Origin: DATKMS01 sp041497995
Lineage (GTDB): Bacteria; Desulfobacterota; Binatia; HRBIN30
Assembly: GCA_041497995.1 (NCBI GenBank)
Contig: JBGQHM010000024.1
Coordinates: 1-33,274 of the forward strand
DNA length: 33,274 nucleotides
Reading direction: 5' to 3'
The notes under the pieces are model-generated. The model worked only from the letters and a program-made list of their open reading frames with translations, had not been told where the DNA came from and ran no database searches. Shown one piece after another: positions 1 through 8,246 of this stretch; positions within the stretch are counted from its first letter, which is position 1, and each line of letters opens with the position of its first letter. Made by a program: the position numbers and the translations under genes.

Positions 1-1308
1 GCGCCGCAAGCCAAGAGCCTGCCGACCGATCAGCCACCGGGGACGCTTCCCGACGACATGAAGTTCGAGCTCAACGAAGAGAGCGACGACGCCGACGGGA
101 TGACCGCACCGCTGTCGGCGGAAGAGCTGCAGCGTCTCATCGAAGCCGGCGTCGATCTGCGCATGAAGCAGGGCTACAGCGAGGATCTCGAAGGGCTCGG
201 CCTGTACATTACCGACCTACTCGGCAAAGTGCCTGCGGAGCAGCTCGAGGAGCTGCGGCGGTTGTTGAGCGAAGCGACGCCGAGCGACCGCCCCGCACCG
301 CGGCGCTGGCTGGAACGGCGCGGTGAAGGCGCATCGTTCTACTACGACGAGTGGGACTACCACATCAGCGACTACCGCGAACGTTGGTGCCGTCTGCTGG
401 AGATGACCGTCGAGGGCGATGCCGGCGAGTTCTTCAACCGCACCTTGCTCGACTACGCGCGTCTCATCCCGGAAGTGCGGCGCCAGTTCCAGCGTATCCG
501 TCCGGAGATGTACCGGATCGTCAGGGGCTTGGAGAGCGGCGAGGATTTCGACCTGAACGCCGTGGTGAGTGCGCGCGTCGACCGCCGCGCCCGCCGCCCG
601 CCGTCGTCCAAGCTGTACGTGGCGCGCACCCGTGAGGAGCGCGACGTCGCGACGCTGTTCCTCATCGACATGAGCGCCTCTACCGACGAACCGCTGCAGA
701 AGCCGCCGGCAGCGGCGTTTGCCGCCGACGACGTCGACGCATTCAGCCGGCGTCCGAGCAAACCTAGCTCGGCGCCACGCCGCATCATCGATGTGACCAA
801 AGAGGCGCTAGTGATCATGGCCGAGGCGCTGGAAGAGATCGGCGACGCTTATGCGATCTACGGCTTCTCCGGCCACGGCCGCAACAACGTCGAGTTCTAC
901 CTGGTGAAGTCGTTCAACGAGTCGTTGTCGGCGTCGGTCAAAGGCCGCATCGGCGCGCTCGAACCCAAGCGCAGCACACGTATGGGCACGGCCTTGCGCC
1001 ACGCCACCGAGAAGCTGGCGAGCATCACCAGCCGCTCGCGCCACATCATTCTGCTCAGCGACGGCTTCCCGCAGGACTTCGACTACGGCCAGGACCGGCG
1101 CAGTAACGTCTACGGCCTGCGCGACACCACGGTCGCGCTGCGCGAATGCGAAGCCGCCGGCATCACGCCCTTCTGCATCACCGTCGACAAAGCCGGCCAC
1201 GACTACCTACGCGAGATGTGCGACGGCTCGCGCTACATGGTCATCGAAGACATCGCCGCCCTGCCGCGCGAGTTGCCGAAGATCTACCAGCGCGTGGTGA
1301 GCGTGTAG
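1..1308 (+). CDS. NorD/CbbO-type VWA-domain protein, 5' end outside window
   Basis: The reading frame is open from the first base, so the gene starts upstream of the window; the ATG at 58 is only the first internal methionine. The C-terminal half is a von Willebrand A domain with MIDAS-like elements: DMSAST (codons from 667), the Thr in STRMGTALRHA (about 976-1008) and LLSDGFPQDFD (about 1051). The stretches IYGFSGHGRNN and PFCITVDKAGHDYL match NorD/CbbO proteins. Members of this family act with a MoxR-type AAA+ ATPase (NorQ/CbbQ) to activate or load metal into enzymes such as nitric oxide reductase or Rubisco. The ATPase partner would be expected upstream and is not visible, so the client is unknown. 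A Pro/Ala/Ser-rich insert (about 690-780) follows the MIDAS motif. Confidence 0.85.
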   Translation, partial: APQAKSLPTDQPPGTLPDDMKFELNEESDDADGMTAPLSAEELQRLIEAGVDLRMKQGYSEDLEGLGLYITDLLGKVPAEQLEELRRLLSEATPSDRPAPRRWLERRGEGASFYYDEWDYHISDYRERWCRLLEMTVEGDAGEFFNRTLLDYARLIPEVRRQFQRIRPEMYRIVRGLESGEDFDLNAVVSARVDRRARRPPSSKLYVARTREERDVATLFLIDMSASTDEPLQKPPAAAFAADDVDAFSRRPSKPSSAPRRIIDVTKEALVIMAEALEEIGDAYAIYGFSGHGRNNVEFYLVKSFNESLSASVKGRIGALEPKRSTRMGTALRHATEKLASITSRSRHIILLSDGFPQDFDYGQDRRSNVYGLRDTTVALRECEAAGITPFCITVDKAGHDYLREMCDGSRYMVIEDIAALPRELPKIYQRVVSV

Positions 1309-1364
1309 ATGACGTAGGCTCTGGACCGCTACCAGGGTTCGTGGCGGCGTTATACCCCGCGCCT

Positions 1365-1601
1365 CTATGAGGCGGCGGTGGCCAGCTCACGGGCGTGGGT
1401 GATCTCCCGCCGTGTCACGGGACGGACTTGTGCCGCTTCGACCGTAACAACCGCTGCGGTGTGACCGTCCAGCGCGAGGAACTCCACTTCGTATGCCTGC
1501 CCATCCCTGTAGACATGCACGACGGTTCCAACGTCACCCGGTTCGAGCCCTGCGCTGAGGACTGACCTTGTGAGTACTACTCGCTCGTGTTCCCGAATCA
1601 T
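1365..1601 (-). CDS. DUF4926 family small protein
   Basis: This 78-residue protein matches the DUF4926 pattern: an N-terminal MIREHERVVLTR, then LEPGDVGTVVHVY and YEVEFLALDGHT, ending in a VRPVTRREI stretch. The fold is predicted to be a small SH3-like beta barrel; no enzymatic residues are evident. It starts with ATG at 1601, nine bases after the stop of the DUF6883 gene upstream, and an AGAGGGA Shine-Dalgarno-like sequence lies in that gap, so the two are probably one operon. The pairing and small sizes resemble a toxin-antitoxin or immunity arrangement, but nothing in the sequence proves this. Function unknown. Confidence 0.8.
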   Translation of the reverse strand: MIREHERVVLTRSVLSAGLEPGDVGTVVHVYRDGQAYEVEFLALDGHTAAVVTVEAAQVRPVTRREITHARELATAAS

Positions 1602-1610
1602 CCGTCCCTC

Positions 1611-1949
1611 TCATTCCTCACGCGGATACGCGGTGACCAGCCGCGGTGCGTCCAGCCCGCGGTCCACGATCCAAACGGTTCGTACACGTGGCATCTTCCC
1701 ACTTGGCGTCTCCATGCCGCCCTCGAGAATATACTTCTGCCCGTGCGACGATTCTACAGCTTCGGCAACATCGGCAGTCTCGGCCTGTTTCCGAAAAGCC
1801 GCGGCCAACACCTCCCAGTCATCGCGGCTGAAGCCTTGGGTCTGAAAGAACGCCGCCGTGCCGCCGTTGTCAGGATGCGCAGGGCTCAAGAGATACTCGG
1901 TGATCTTCTCCCGCTCGACTATTGCGAGCGCAGCGTTGGGCAGTTTCAC
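1611..1949 (-). CDS. DUF6883 family small protein
   Basis: A 112-residue protein beginning at a GTG (1949) with MKLPNAALAIVEREKITEYL, which is the typical DUF6883 opening: a predicted helix, then a segment around HPDNGGTAAFFQTQGF and a conserved end containing VRTVWIVDRG and PRLVTAYP. Families with this ending often have a compact RNase-toxin-like alpha/beta fold, but that is inference. It is the first gene of a two-gene unit with DUF4926 (gap of nine bases). No promoter is clear upstream. The 254 bases between this start and the next gene at 2204 show no supported gene. Confidence 0.75.
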   Translation of the reverse strand: MKLPNAALAIVEREKITEYLLSPAHPDNGGTAAFFQTQGFSRDDWEVLAAAFRKQAETADVAEAVESSHGQKYILEGGMETPSGKMPRVRTVWIVDRGLDAPRLVTAYPREE

Positions 1950-2203
1950 ACTATCAACGCGTCGTGGCAGTGTAGAGCACGAGCGTCACACACCTTGCTG
2001 GCGCGTGGTGATGGTGTTGTTTCGCGCGCCACTCGGTGCGCTGCAGCCATACACAACGCCAGACAGTCTCCGCACGCTGGTCGCCCGCGTGGCTTGTAAC
2101 TGCGTGCCGGCGGGAATAGAAGCTGGTTTCTGATTTGGGGGGCGCAACATCATCAGACTCCGAGCACAGACGCACTTCCCCAGCGCGCAGCCCGGCAATA
2201 GTG

Positions 2204-4717
2204 ATGCGCTCGCATAGAGCAAAGTTTCTGCTGCGCCTGTGCGTGCTACTCCTCGCGGAACGCGGCCGTGTTCTGTCCCAGGTGGTGATGACGGCGGATA
2301 TCATGCCCGTGATGCAAGGCGTGGTCGATTCCGTCTCACCATCTGCTGGCAACTCCGCTCCTTCCCCTGGCCCGAGCGTTACCGCTACGTGCACCGACAC
2401 ACCCAATCCGCTCCCATCCGAGACGGTGACATCCACCGACACACCTTCGGAGACGCCCACGGAAACAGCTACACCCCCACCCTCTCTCAGCCCAACCCCG
2501 AGCGCCGTCGATACTCCGGTCCCTTCGGAAACAGCCACGGGTACGCCGCTGCCAGTAGAGACCGTCACTTCGACTGCGACCGAAACCCCGACGCCTTCTC
2601 AAACGGAGCAGCCGACCTCGACCGACACACCAACGTCTTCGCCAACACACACCGCGACGAACACACCACGCGTCCCCGCGGTCTACTGGGTCGACCCCGG
2701 AGGCGCTGATGATGGAGCAGGCACGCAAGTGGCTCCATGGCGAACAATTGGCCGCGCTGCGGCGGTCGTGATGCCCGGCGACACGGTGATCGCCCAACCG
2801 GGCGTCTATACGGAGTCCGTCCTCCTCAGCCGGTCCGGTTCGCCCGAGGCATCGATTGCGTTTGAGGCGCAAAGTGGTGCGGTGCTCGAGAGCCCTGATC
2901 CGTCAGCGAGCCTGTCCGCGTTCGATGTGCGGAATGCGGCTGGTTATCTTACTTTCTCGGGCTTCGAAGTCCGTCAGGGGTTCGCCGAGGCCTTCTTGCT
3001 CCGATCCGGCGTGCATGACCTGGCGATTCGCGATTGCTATCTGCATCACAATCGGCTCGGCATATGGGTGGACTCGGCTACTGACGTCGAGATCGATAAC
3101 TGCCGCATCGAGTCGAACAGTGCACGCGGTGCGCAGGTGACCGGGACCAGTCAACGCATAACAGTCCGGCGCACGGTCAGCCGCGACCATGACGATGGGT
3201 TAGGGTGCCTCGGTGAGGCGGACGGTTTCCAAACCAAAGAAACGACCTCGTACGTCAGCTTCTTCGACTGTGTGGCGTCCGGGAACAGCGAGGACGGTTT
3301 TGATCTCAAGGGGGATCACATACTGGTGTCACGCAGCGAAAGCCGCAGCAACCAATGCACGGGGGTCAAGCTCTGGCAGAACGCACGCGTGGAGAACAGC
3401 GTGGTCACTGGCAACACAACCGGCATCAGCGCGACGTCATTCTTCGGCGCGGCGACCCTCGTCGAGGTTTTCAACTCAACCATCGCCGACAACGCCGGCA
3501 CGCAGTTACGCTTTGTGAATCCGTTGATGGCCACGGAGCCAGCGGTTGGCTACAGCGCGGTGCTCCGCAACGTGATCGCGGCGGGTCCTGGCAAAGCCAT
3601 CGAGACCGAGGATCTGGTGGACTTGACAGAGGACCACAACATCCTGTTCCGCGAGGACACCACCGGCCTCACGGTGCTCGAGAATATCGGTGCCCCCACA
3701 GCCCGGCACTACAGCGGCCAGGAGATCAATGCCGGAGTGATGATTGCGGAAACCGGGCAGGGCGTGGGAACGTGGGCGATCGACCCTGATTTTCTCGATC
3801 GAGCGGAGTATCAACTGCACCCCGACAGCGTAGCAGTCGACAGCGGCGATCCGACTGCGGCACCCAGCGAAGATCGTCGCGGCAGCCCGCGGCCGCAAGG
3901 GGCCCGGAGCGATATCGGTCCGGACGAGGCGCCGGGTGCCCTGCTCGACCATCGCCCGTGGGCTGATCCCGGACCGGACCGCACCACAACTGTCGGTGCA
4001 CGCGTGACGCTGAGTGCCTATGGATCGGTCGATCCGGACGGCGACCCACTCACCTACACGTGGGACTTCGGTGACGCCGGCCCGCTCGCCACGGGATTCG
4101 GGGCATCGCACCGGTGGCTCGCCGCGGGCGCCTATACCGTGACACTGACGGTCTCGGACGGCACGTTGGTACGGTCCCGCACCGCGCATGTGAGTGTCGC
4201 CGCGCTTCCAACAAGCACGTCAACGGCGACCGCCACGACTACGCCCACAGCGAGTGCCACTGCTAGCCAGACACCCACGGGCACTTCCACCGCGACAGCA
4301 TCTCCGACTGCGACGGGAACGGCGGTACCCACCCCAAGCATGCTGCCGCCCACCGCGACGCCGACGACTCAGCCAAGCCAGACGCCAACCGCGACACCCA
4401 CAGGCACGCCCACCGAGATCCCAACACCGACGCCGATGGCAACGCCTACGCACCTGCCGACTCAGACGTACACCCGGTTGCCCACGGCAATACCGACGCA
4501 TGAGCCGAGCCCGGCGCCCCGCGCGTGCGAAGGCGACTGCGACGGAAACGGGAGTGTGACGGTCGATGAGCTTCTGTTGATGGTGAATATCGCGCTCGAC
4601 AACGCCGAGATATCTCGCTGCGCAGCAGGGGATGCCAACGGCGACCGGCAAGTCACCATCAACGAGATTTTAGGAGCCGTCGGCAACGCGCTGGAGGGCT
4701 GCCGAACTGATACATAA
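2204..4717 (+). CDS. Secreted right-handed beta-helix protein with PKD and dockerin-like domains
   Basis: Chosen start is ATG 2204 because it opens a signal-peptide-like N-terminus (MRSHRAKFLLRLCVLLLAE); the frame is open further upstream but the added residues look non-coding. Product is about 837 residues. Order of parts: signal segment; Thr/Pro/Ser-rich linker (about 45-155); parallel beta-helix of the DUF1565/pectate-lyase-fold type (about 158-560, starting near YWVDPGGADDGAGTQ), with many short repeated rungs such as YLHHNRLGIWVDSATDVEI; a PKD domain (about 581-668, YTWDFGD); a second Thr/Pro-rich linker; and a C-terminal dockerin-like pair of EF-hand loops (GDCDGNGSVTVDELL and GDANGDRQVTINEIL). 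It is probably an exported surface polysaccharide-binding or -degrading protein; the substrate cannot be told and no catalytic residues can be assigned with confidence. Confidence 0.85.
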   Translation: MRSHRAKFLLRLCVLLLAERGRVLSQVVMTADIMPVMQGVVDSVSPSAGNSAPSPGPSVTATCTDTPNPLPSETVTSTDTPSETPTETATPPPSLSPTPSAVDTPVPSETATGTPLPVETVTSTATETPTPSQTEQPTSTDTPTSSPTHTATNTPRVPAVYWVDPGGADDGAGTQVAPWRTIGRAAAVVMPGDTVIAQPGVYTESVLLSRSGSPEASIAFEAQSGAVLESPDPSASLSAFDVRNAAGYLTFSGFEVRQGFAEAFLLRSGVHDLAIRDCYLHHNRLGIWVDSATDVEIDNCRIESNSARGAQVTGTSQRITVRRTVSRDHDDGLGCLGEADGFQTKETTSYVSFFDCVASGNSEDGFDLKGDHILVSRSESRSNQCTGVKLWQNARVENSVVTGNTTGISATSFFGAATLVEVFNSTIADNAGTQLRFVNPLMATEPAVGYSAVLRNVIAAGPGKAIETEDLVDLTEDHNILFREDTTGLTVLENIGAPTARHYSGQEINAGVMIAETGQGVGTWAIDPDFLDRAEYQLHPDSVAVDSGDPTAAPSEDRRGSPRPQGARSDIGPDEAPGALLDHRPWADPGPDRTTTVGARVTLSAYGSVDPDGDPLTYTWDFGDAGPLATGFGASHRWLAAGAYTVTLTVSDGTLVRSRTAHVSVAALPTSTSTATATTTPTASATASQTPTGTSTATASPTATGTAVPTPSMLPPTATPTTQPSQTPTATPTGTPTEIPTPTPMATPTHLPTQTYTRLPTAIPTHEPSPAPRACEGDCDGNGSVTVDELLLMVNIALDNAEISRCAAGDANGDRQVTINEILGAVGNALEGCRTDT
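2340..2670 (+). repeat. Degenerate Thr/Pro/Ser-coding repeat (linker 1)
   Basis: This stretch inside the beta-helix gene is a loose repeat of short ACA/ACG/CCG/TCG-rich units that encode alternating Thr, Pro, Ser and Glu (SETVTSTDTPSETPTETAT and similar). It separates the export signal from the beta-helix and is typical of extended, possibly glycosylated, surface-protein linkers. Such tracts are prone to length change by slippage. Confidence 0.75.
4206..4515 (+). repeat. Degenerate Thr/Pro-coding repeat (linker 2)
   Basis: This is a second low-complexity tract in the same gene, encoding runs such as TATATTTPTASATASQTPT between the PKD domain and the dockerin-like module. Composition and unit length resemble linker 1, so the two probably arose by slippage or internal duplication. 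Confidence 0.75.
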
Positions 4718-4777
4718 GGCGGATTCCGTGCGCCCAGCACGGCGCGCACTTTCCTACGCCTGAATCGTCGCTCGCGA

Positions 4778-4807
4778 TTGAATGCGCACAGCCGCTGGCT
4801 GTAAGAT
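4778..4807 (+). promoter_or_regulatory. Putative sigma70-type promoter for the NTF2-like gene
   Basis: TTGAAT at 4778-4783 and TAAGAT at 4802-4807 are separated by 18 bases; each matches four of six consensus positions. A transcript would start about 25 bases before the ATG at 4840, and GGAGGG at 4831-4836 supplies a good ribosome-binding site. Read by eye only; with this GC content chance matches are possible. Confidence 0.35.
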
Positions 4808-4839
4808 CCGCCGCTGCGGCGCACTCGGACGGAGGGCAC

Positions 4840-5367
4840 ATGGCGAAGTTCAGTCGCGACGAACTGGAGCGGGCATTTCAGCACTACTGGCGCAGCGGCG
4901 CCGTCGGAGAGGATTGGGACAAGTGGGCCGATCTGTTCACCGACGACGCTGACTACGTCGAGCATGTGTTGGGGAACTTGAAGGGGCGTGAGGCGATCCG
5001 CGCGTGGATCAAGCCCATCATGGTGGAGTACTGCGAGCTCTACACCGCCTATGAGTGGCACATGGTCGATGAGGCCACTGGACGCGTGGTGGTTTGCATG
5101 CAGAACCGACGCGACCATCCGAGCGGGAAGGGCACTATCGACTTCCCCGGTATCACGGTGCTGCAGTACGCGGGCAACAATCAGTGGAGCCGCGAGGAGG
5201 ACTACTGGGCGGTGCCGAAGGCCTACGCGACGGTCGAAGAGTACGCCAAGGCGTGCAAGCAGTTCGATCCGAATCACAAGCAGAAGTGCACGCGCCGCGA
5301 CTGGGGCAATGGCCCGGCGTGGACGCGGGGTGGGCGGTCGTATGCGGAGCGACCGCCGGCGCCGTAA
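4840..5367 (+). CDS. NTF2-like / SnoaL-like family protein
   Basis: A 175-residue protein with the NTF2-like (SnoaL) cone fold pattern: an N-terminal helix with LERAFQHYWRSG, then WADLFTDDADYVEHV, GREAIRAWI, and a beta-rich second half with GRVVVCMQNRRDHP and IDFPGITVLQYAG. Members range from polyketide cyclases and limonene-epoxide-hydrolase-like enzymes to non-catalytic binding proteins, so no reaction can be assigned. The ATG is preceded by GGAGGG with five to six bases spacing. A C-terminal extension (about 130-175) with two Cys (KACKQFD, KCTRRDW) goes beyond the core domain. The neighbouring nitronate monooxygenase is convergent, so there is no operon link. Confidence 0.75.
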   Translation: MAKFSRDELERAFQHYWRSGAVGEDWDKWADLFTDDADYVEHVLGNLKGREAIRAWIKPIMVEYCELYTAYEWHMVDEATGRVVVCMQNRRDHPSGKGTIDFPGITVLQYAGNNQWSREEDYWAVPKAYATVEEYAKACKQFDPNHKQKCTRRDWGNGPAWTRGGRSYAERPPAP

Positions 5368-5390
5368 TGCAAAGAAGCGTCTCTCGGGCC

Positions 5391-5482
5391 GTGCTTCGAG
5401 AGCCTCAGCACGAACGGTACAGGAGTCATCGCACTCAGAATGACATCGTCTCTCCGTTCACCCTGAGGCTCTCGAAGGGTGC
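5391..5482. repeat. Paired palindromic REP-like repeat
   Basis: Two copies of one element face each other: 5391-5417 and 5454-5482. Each contains the core CTTCGAGAGCCTCAG or its complement, with CGAACGG/CCGTTC outside. Each copy can fold alone into a stem with a two-base bulge: GTGCT/AGCAC closes the left one and CCCT/AGGG the right one. The closing pairs differ but stay complementary, so structure rather than sequence is conserved. I recognise the type from many environmental genomes, where its translation gives RLSKG-like peptides. It lies between two convergent genes and could also act as a transcription barrier. Confidence 0.7.
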
Positions 5483-6435
5483 TGCCCGCCCCTCGGCCCG
5501 TTTCCGTAGCCGGTGGACAACCGCTCGATCGTCGCACGAAAGCCGGCGACCGTCTCTTCAATGATCTGCGCCACCGGCTTGATCGCGTCGATGCGCCCGA
5601 CAACCTGGCCGCCGAGAGCGATGGCCGCTTCCATGTCGCCGCCGAAGTATAGGTCCATGGCGCGTCCGAACACGTCCATGCCGACGTGCGCTTCGCGTTC
5701 CAGCGCCTCCGACCTCTGGGTGCGCAGGGCGCGCAGGCCTGGACGGCTGAAGCGGTTCAGAAAGACCGTATCGGTCTCGGCGGCCGCGAGGATCGCCTGC
5801 TTCCAGTTCTCGTGCACCGGCGACTCCGCCGCCGACACCATGCGCGAGCCCATCTGCACGCCCTCGGCACCCAGCGCAAACGCCGCCGCCATGCTCGGCC
5901 CGTCGTAGATGCCGCCGGCCGCGATGACCGGCACGTCGACCTTCGAGCACACCAACGGCAGCAGCACCATCGTCGCCACGTCGCGCGGGTTCTTGAAGCC
6001 ACCGCCTTCACCGCCCTCAACGACCAATCCGTCGACGCCAGCGGCGATCGCTTTGAGCGCTGCGCTCAGCGACGGCACGACGTGAAACACCGTCAGCCCA
6101 GCGGCCTTCAGCTTGGCCGTGTACTGCCGCGGGTCGCCGGCTGAGGTGGTAACAAAGCGCACGCCTTGCTCGACGACGAACTCGACGATGCTCGGATCGC
6201 GCACGAAGAGCTGCGCGATGTTCACGCCGAACGGCTGGTCGGTGAGGTCGCGCATCTTGCGGATCTCTTCGCGCACTGCGTCGAGCTCACCCGACGACGT
6301 CTCGATGATCCCCAGCCCGCCGGCATTGGACACTGCCGAGGCAAGCTGCGCTCGCGCTATCCAGCCCATCGGTGCTTGCACAATCGGATAGCGGACGCCC
6401 AGCAGGCGCGTAACGCGGTTGTCGATCCGTTTCAT
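5458..6435 (-). CDS. Nitronate monooxygenase (NPD/FabK-like flavoprotein)
   Basis: A TIM-barrel FMN enzyme of the nitronate monooxygenase/2-nitropropane dioxygenase family, about 325 residues, the usual length. Visible signatures: VRYPIVQAPMGWIA and SNAGGLGIIE at the N-terminus, PFGVNIAQL, the glycine-rich VVEGGEGGGF and the phosphate-binding PVIAAGGIYDG followed by ALGAEGVQMGSRMV. These enzymes oxidise alkyl nitronates with oxygen; FabK-type enoyl-ACP reductases share the fold, so the substrate is uncertain. I choose ATG 6435 over the in-frame TTG at 6447 because GGAGG (6441-6445) sits at the right distance. The last residues (HPSRASG) and the stop codon are encoded by the right copy of the palindromic repeat, so the original C-terminus was probably altered by the repeat insertion. 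Confidence 0.88.
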   Translation of the reverse strand: MKRIDNRVTRLLGVRYPIVQAPMGWIARAQLASAVSNAGGLGIIETSSGELDAVREEIRKMRDLTDQPFGVNIAQLFVRDPSIVEFVVEQGVRFVTTSAGDPRQYTAKLKAAGLTVFHVVPSLSAALKAIAAGVDGLVVEGGEGGGFKNPRDVATMVLLPLVCSKVDVPVIAAGGIYDGPSMAAAFALGAEGVQMGSRMVSAAESPVHENWKQAILAAAETDTVFLNRFSRPGLRALRTQRSEALEREAHVGMDVFGRAMDLYFGGDMEAAIALGGQVVGRIDAIKPVAQIIEETVAGFRATIERLSTGYGNGPRGGQHPSRASG

Positions 6436-6440
6436 GATGT

Positions 6441-6445
6441 CCTCC
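6441..6445 (-). promoter_or_regulatory. Ribosome-binding site fixing the nitronate monooxygenase start
   Basis: On the minus strand GGAGG precedes ATG 6435 by five bases. It lies within the four codons that an upstream TTG start (6447) would add, which argues for the ATG. Confidence 0.7.
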
Positions 6446-6503
6446 AACGCCTAGCTGTGATGCATCAGCCGCTGCGCTGAGGCAAGCCGTGCGGTAGGGG
6501 GAA

Positions 6504-6525
6504 GGGAGGGGCCTGCGCCCCTCCC
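6504..6525. other. Perfect GC-rich hairpin in the divergent intergenic region
   Basis: GGGAGGGGC (6504-6512) and GCCCCTCCC (6517-6525) form a nine-base-pair stem around CTGC. No T-run follows on either strand, so it is not a standard intrinsic terminator. It lies between the divergently transcribed nitronate monooxygenase and phosphatase genes in a 283-base region (6436-6718) where no gene is seen. It could be a protein-binding site, an mRNA leader structure, or a chance product of GC richness. Confidence 0.4.
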
Positions 6526-6718
6526 GGTGTGGAGGAGGGCCATCGAGGACCGGCAGGGGTTACGCTGCTGCTCTCTCCTGGCTCCTGATGAGGTTGTAGC
6601 ATCCCGCGGTTACCGGAGAGTGACGGGCTGATGAATTCCGTGCGAACGCAGGGTATGTGCTTGCGTCGGGTGCCGCTGGTACGCGAAGACGACGCGGCAG
6701 GAATACGGAGGAAGAGGC

Positions 6719-8233
6719 GTGCACTGTGCAGATCGTGCCCAGACCACTATTCTAGCTTGCCTGCTGCTCGGCGCGGTCGCGTGCACGCCGGCGTCCCGCC
6801 GCACGCCAACCGCGGGGAGCGGCGCGGCTGCGGGGCCGCGCATCACTCACGGCATCGCCGCCGGCGAAGTCACGCCGACCAGCGCGGTGATCTGGTCGCG
6901 CTGCGACCGTGCTGGTGACCTGCACGCCGCGCTCGCCGCCGCGCCTGGAGGTCGAGAGATCACTGCCAGCGCACGCGCGGCGGCGGAAAATGACTTCACT
7001 GCGAAGCTGGTCGTCGATGGGCTCGAGCCCAATACCACGTACGCGTACCGCGTCTGGTGCGTTACGGGCACGGGTGACGCGGCTGTGGAGGGGGCACCGG
7101 TGATTGGCACGGTGAAGACCGCGCCGCCGCCGGACAGCGCGCAAGCCGTGCAGTTCGTGTGGGGCGGCGATGTCGGCGGACAGAATGCGTGCCGCGACGT
7201 GGCTGAAGGCTATCCGATCTTCCGGACGATCGCCGATCAGCACCCAGACTTCTTCATCGGACTCGGCGACATGGTCTACGTCGACAGCCCCTGCCTCGCG
7301 AAGGGGCGCTACGGCAACCCGCAGATTCCCGGTCCGCGTAAAGTGTCCATCGACCTACCCGAGTTCTGGGCGTACTGGAAGTACAACCGTGAGGACGATG
7401 CCACACAGCACGTGCTCGCTTCAACGCCCTACTACGCCGTGTGGGATGATCACGAAGTCTTCAACGACTTCGGACCCCAGCGCGATACCGGTCCGTCGCC
7501 ACCGTATCCGCCCGGCCGCCATCTCCTGCCACTCGGGCGCAAGGCGTTCCTCGATTACAATCCGTTTCCCGACCCGCCGCGGCAGTTGTATCGCAGCTTT
7601 CGATGGGGGCAGCACCTCGAGCTCTTCGTCCTCGACACGCGTTCCTACCGCGATGCCAACGATCGCAACGACGATGCACACCATCCGAAGACCATGCTGG
7701 GCAGTGAGCAGCTGCGCTGGTTGAAGGACGGTCTGCTGCGCTCCGATGCGACGTGGAAGGTGATCGTGTCCAGTGTCCCACTCGCGGTCCAGACCTGTGT
7801 CCCGAAGCGCGGCTGCGACGGCTGGGGCAGCTTCGATCATCGGACCGGCTTCAAGTACGAGCTGCTCGACATCTTGCGCTTCATGCAGGCGCACCATATG
7901 CGCAACCCCGTCTGGATCTCGACCGATGTTCATTTCGTCGACGTGTTCCGTTTCACACCCTTTGCCGACGACCCGACGTTTCACCCGTATGAGGTCGACA
8001 CCGGACCGCTCAACGCAGGCGTTTTCCCGAAGCACGAGTTCGACACGGCGCTGCATCCGACGCAGCTGTTTCAGTACCCGCAGAGTGCGGACCCGGCGCT
8101 CGGATTCGCAGCGGCCAAGTCGTGGTTCAATTTCGGGGTGATGCGAGTTGATGCGCAGGGTGGCATGCACATCGCGGTGATCAACACCGGCGGTACGAGG
8201 CTCTACGAGCTGTCACTCGATCCCAACGAGTGA
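6719..8233 (+). CDS. PhoD-like metallophosphatase lipoprotein (alkaline phosphatase D family)
   Basis: A 504-residue protein with an N-terminal PhoD-type beta domain (about 35-140) and a calcineurin-like PhoD metallophosphatase domain. Metal-site motifs are visible: WGGDVGGQ (about residue 148), GLGDMVYVD (181-189, D184), WDDHE (242-246) and STDVHF (401-406). PhoD enzymes hydrolyse phosphodiesters and monoesters outside the cytoplasm, using metal ions for phosphate scavenging. The N-terminus has a hydrophobic stretch ending in AVAC (C22), a slightly atypical lipobox, so it is probably a lipoprotein. Start is GTG 6719, supported by GGAGG at 6707-6711 with seven bases spacing. No pho box was identified. 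Confidence 0.88.
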   Translation: MHCADRAQTTILACLLLGAVACTPASRRTPTAGSGAAAGPRITHGIAAGEVTPTSAVIWSRCDRAGDLHAALAAAPGGREITASARAAAENDFTAKLVVDGLEPNTTYAYRVWCVTGTGDAAVEGAPVIGTVKTAPPPDSAQAVQFVWGGDVGGQNACRDVAEGYPIFRTIADQHPDFFIGLGDMVYVDSPCLAKGRYGNPQIPGPRKVSIDLPEFWAYWKYNREDDATQHVLASTPYYAVWDDHEVFNDFGPQRDTGPSPPYPPGRHLLPLGRKAFLDYNPFPDPPRQLYRSFRWGQHLELFVLDTRSYRDANDRNDDAHHPKTMLGSEQLRWLKDGLLRSDATWKVIVSSVPLAVQTCVPKRGCDGWGSFDHRTGFKYELLDILRFMQAHHMRNPVWISTDVHFVDVFRFTPFADDPTFHPYEVDTGPLNAGVFPKHEFDTALHPTQLFQYPQSADPALGFAAAKSWFNFGVMRVDAQGGMHIAVINTGGTRLYELSLDPNE

Positions 8234-8246
8234 GCGGGCTGATGTG

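Noticed and set aside
2340..4515. CRISPR-like or tandem-repeat array in the Thr/Pro tracts
   Set aside because: Units are short, degenerate and in frame with the protein; there are no regular spacers.
6504..6525. Intrinsic terminator at the GC hairpin
   Set aside because: No T-run on either strand and it lies between divergent gene starts, so it is listed only as a hairpin.
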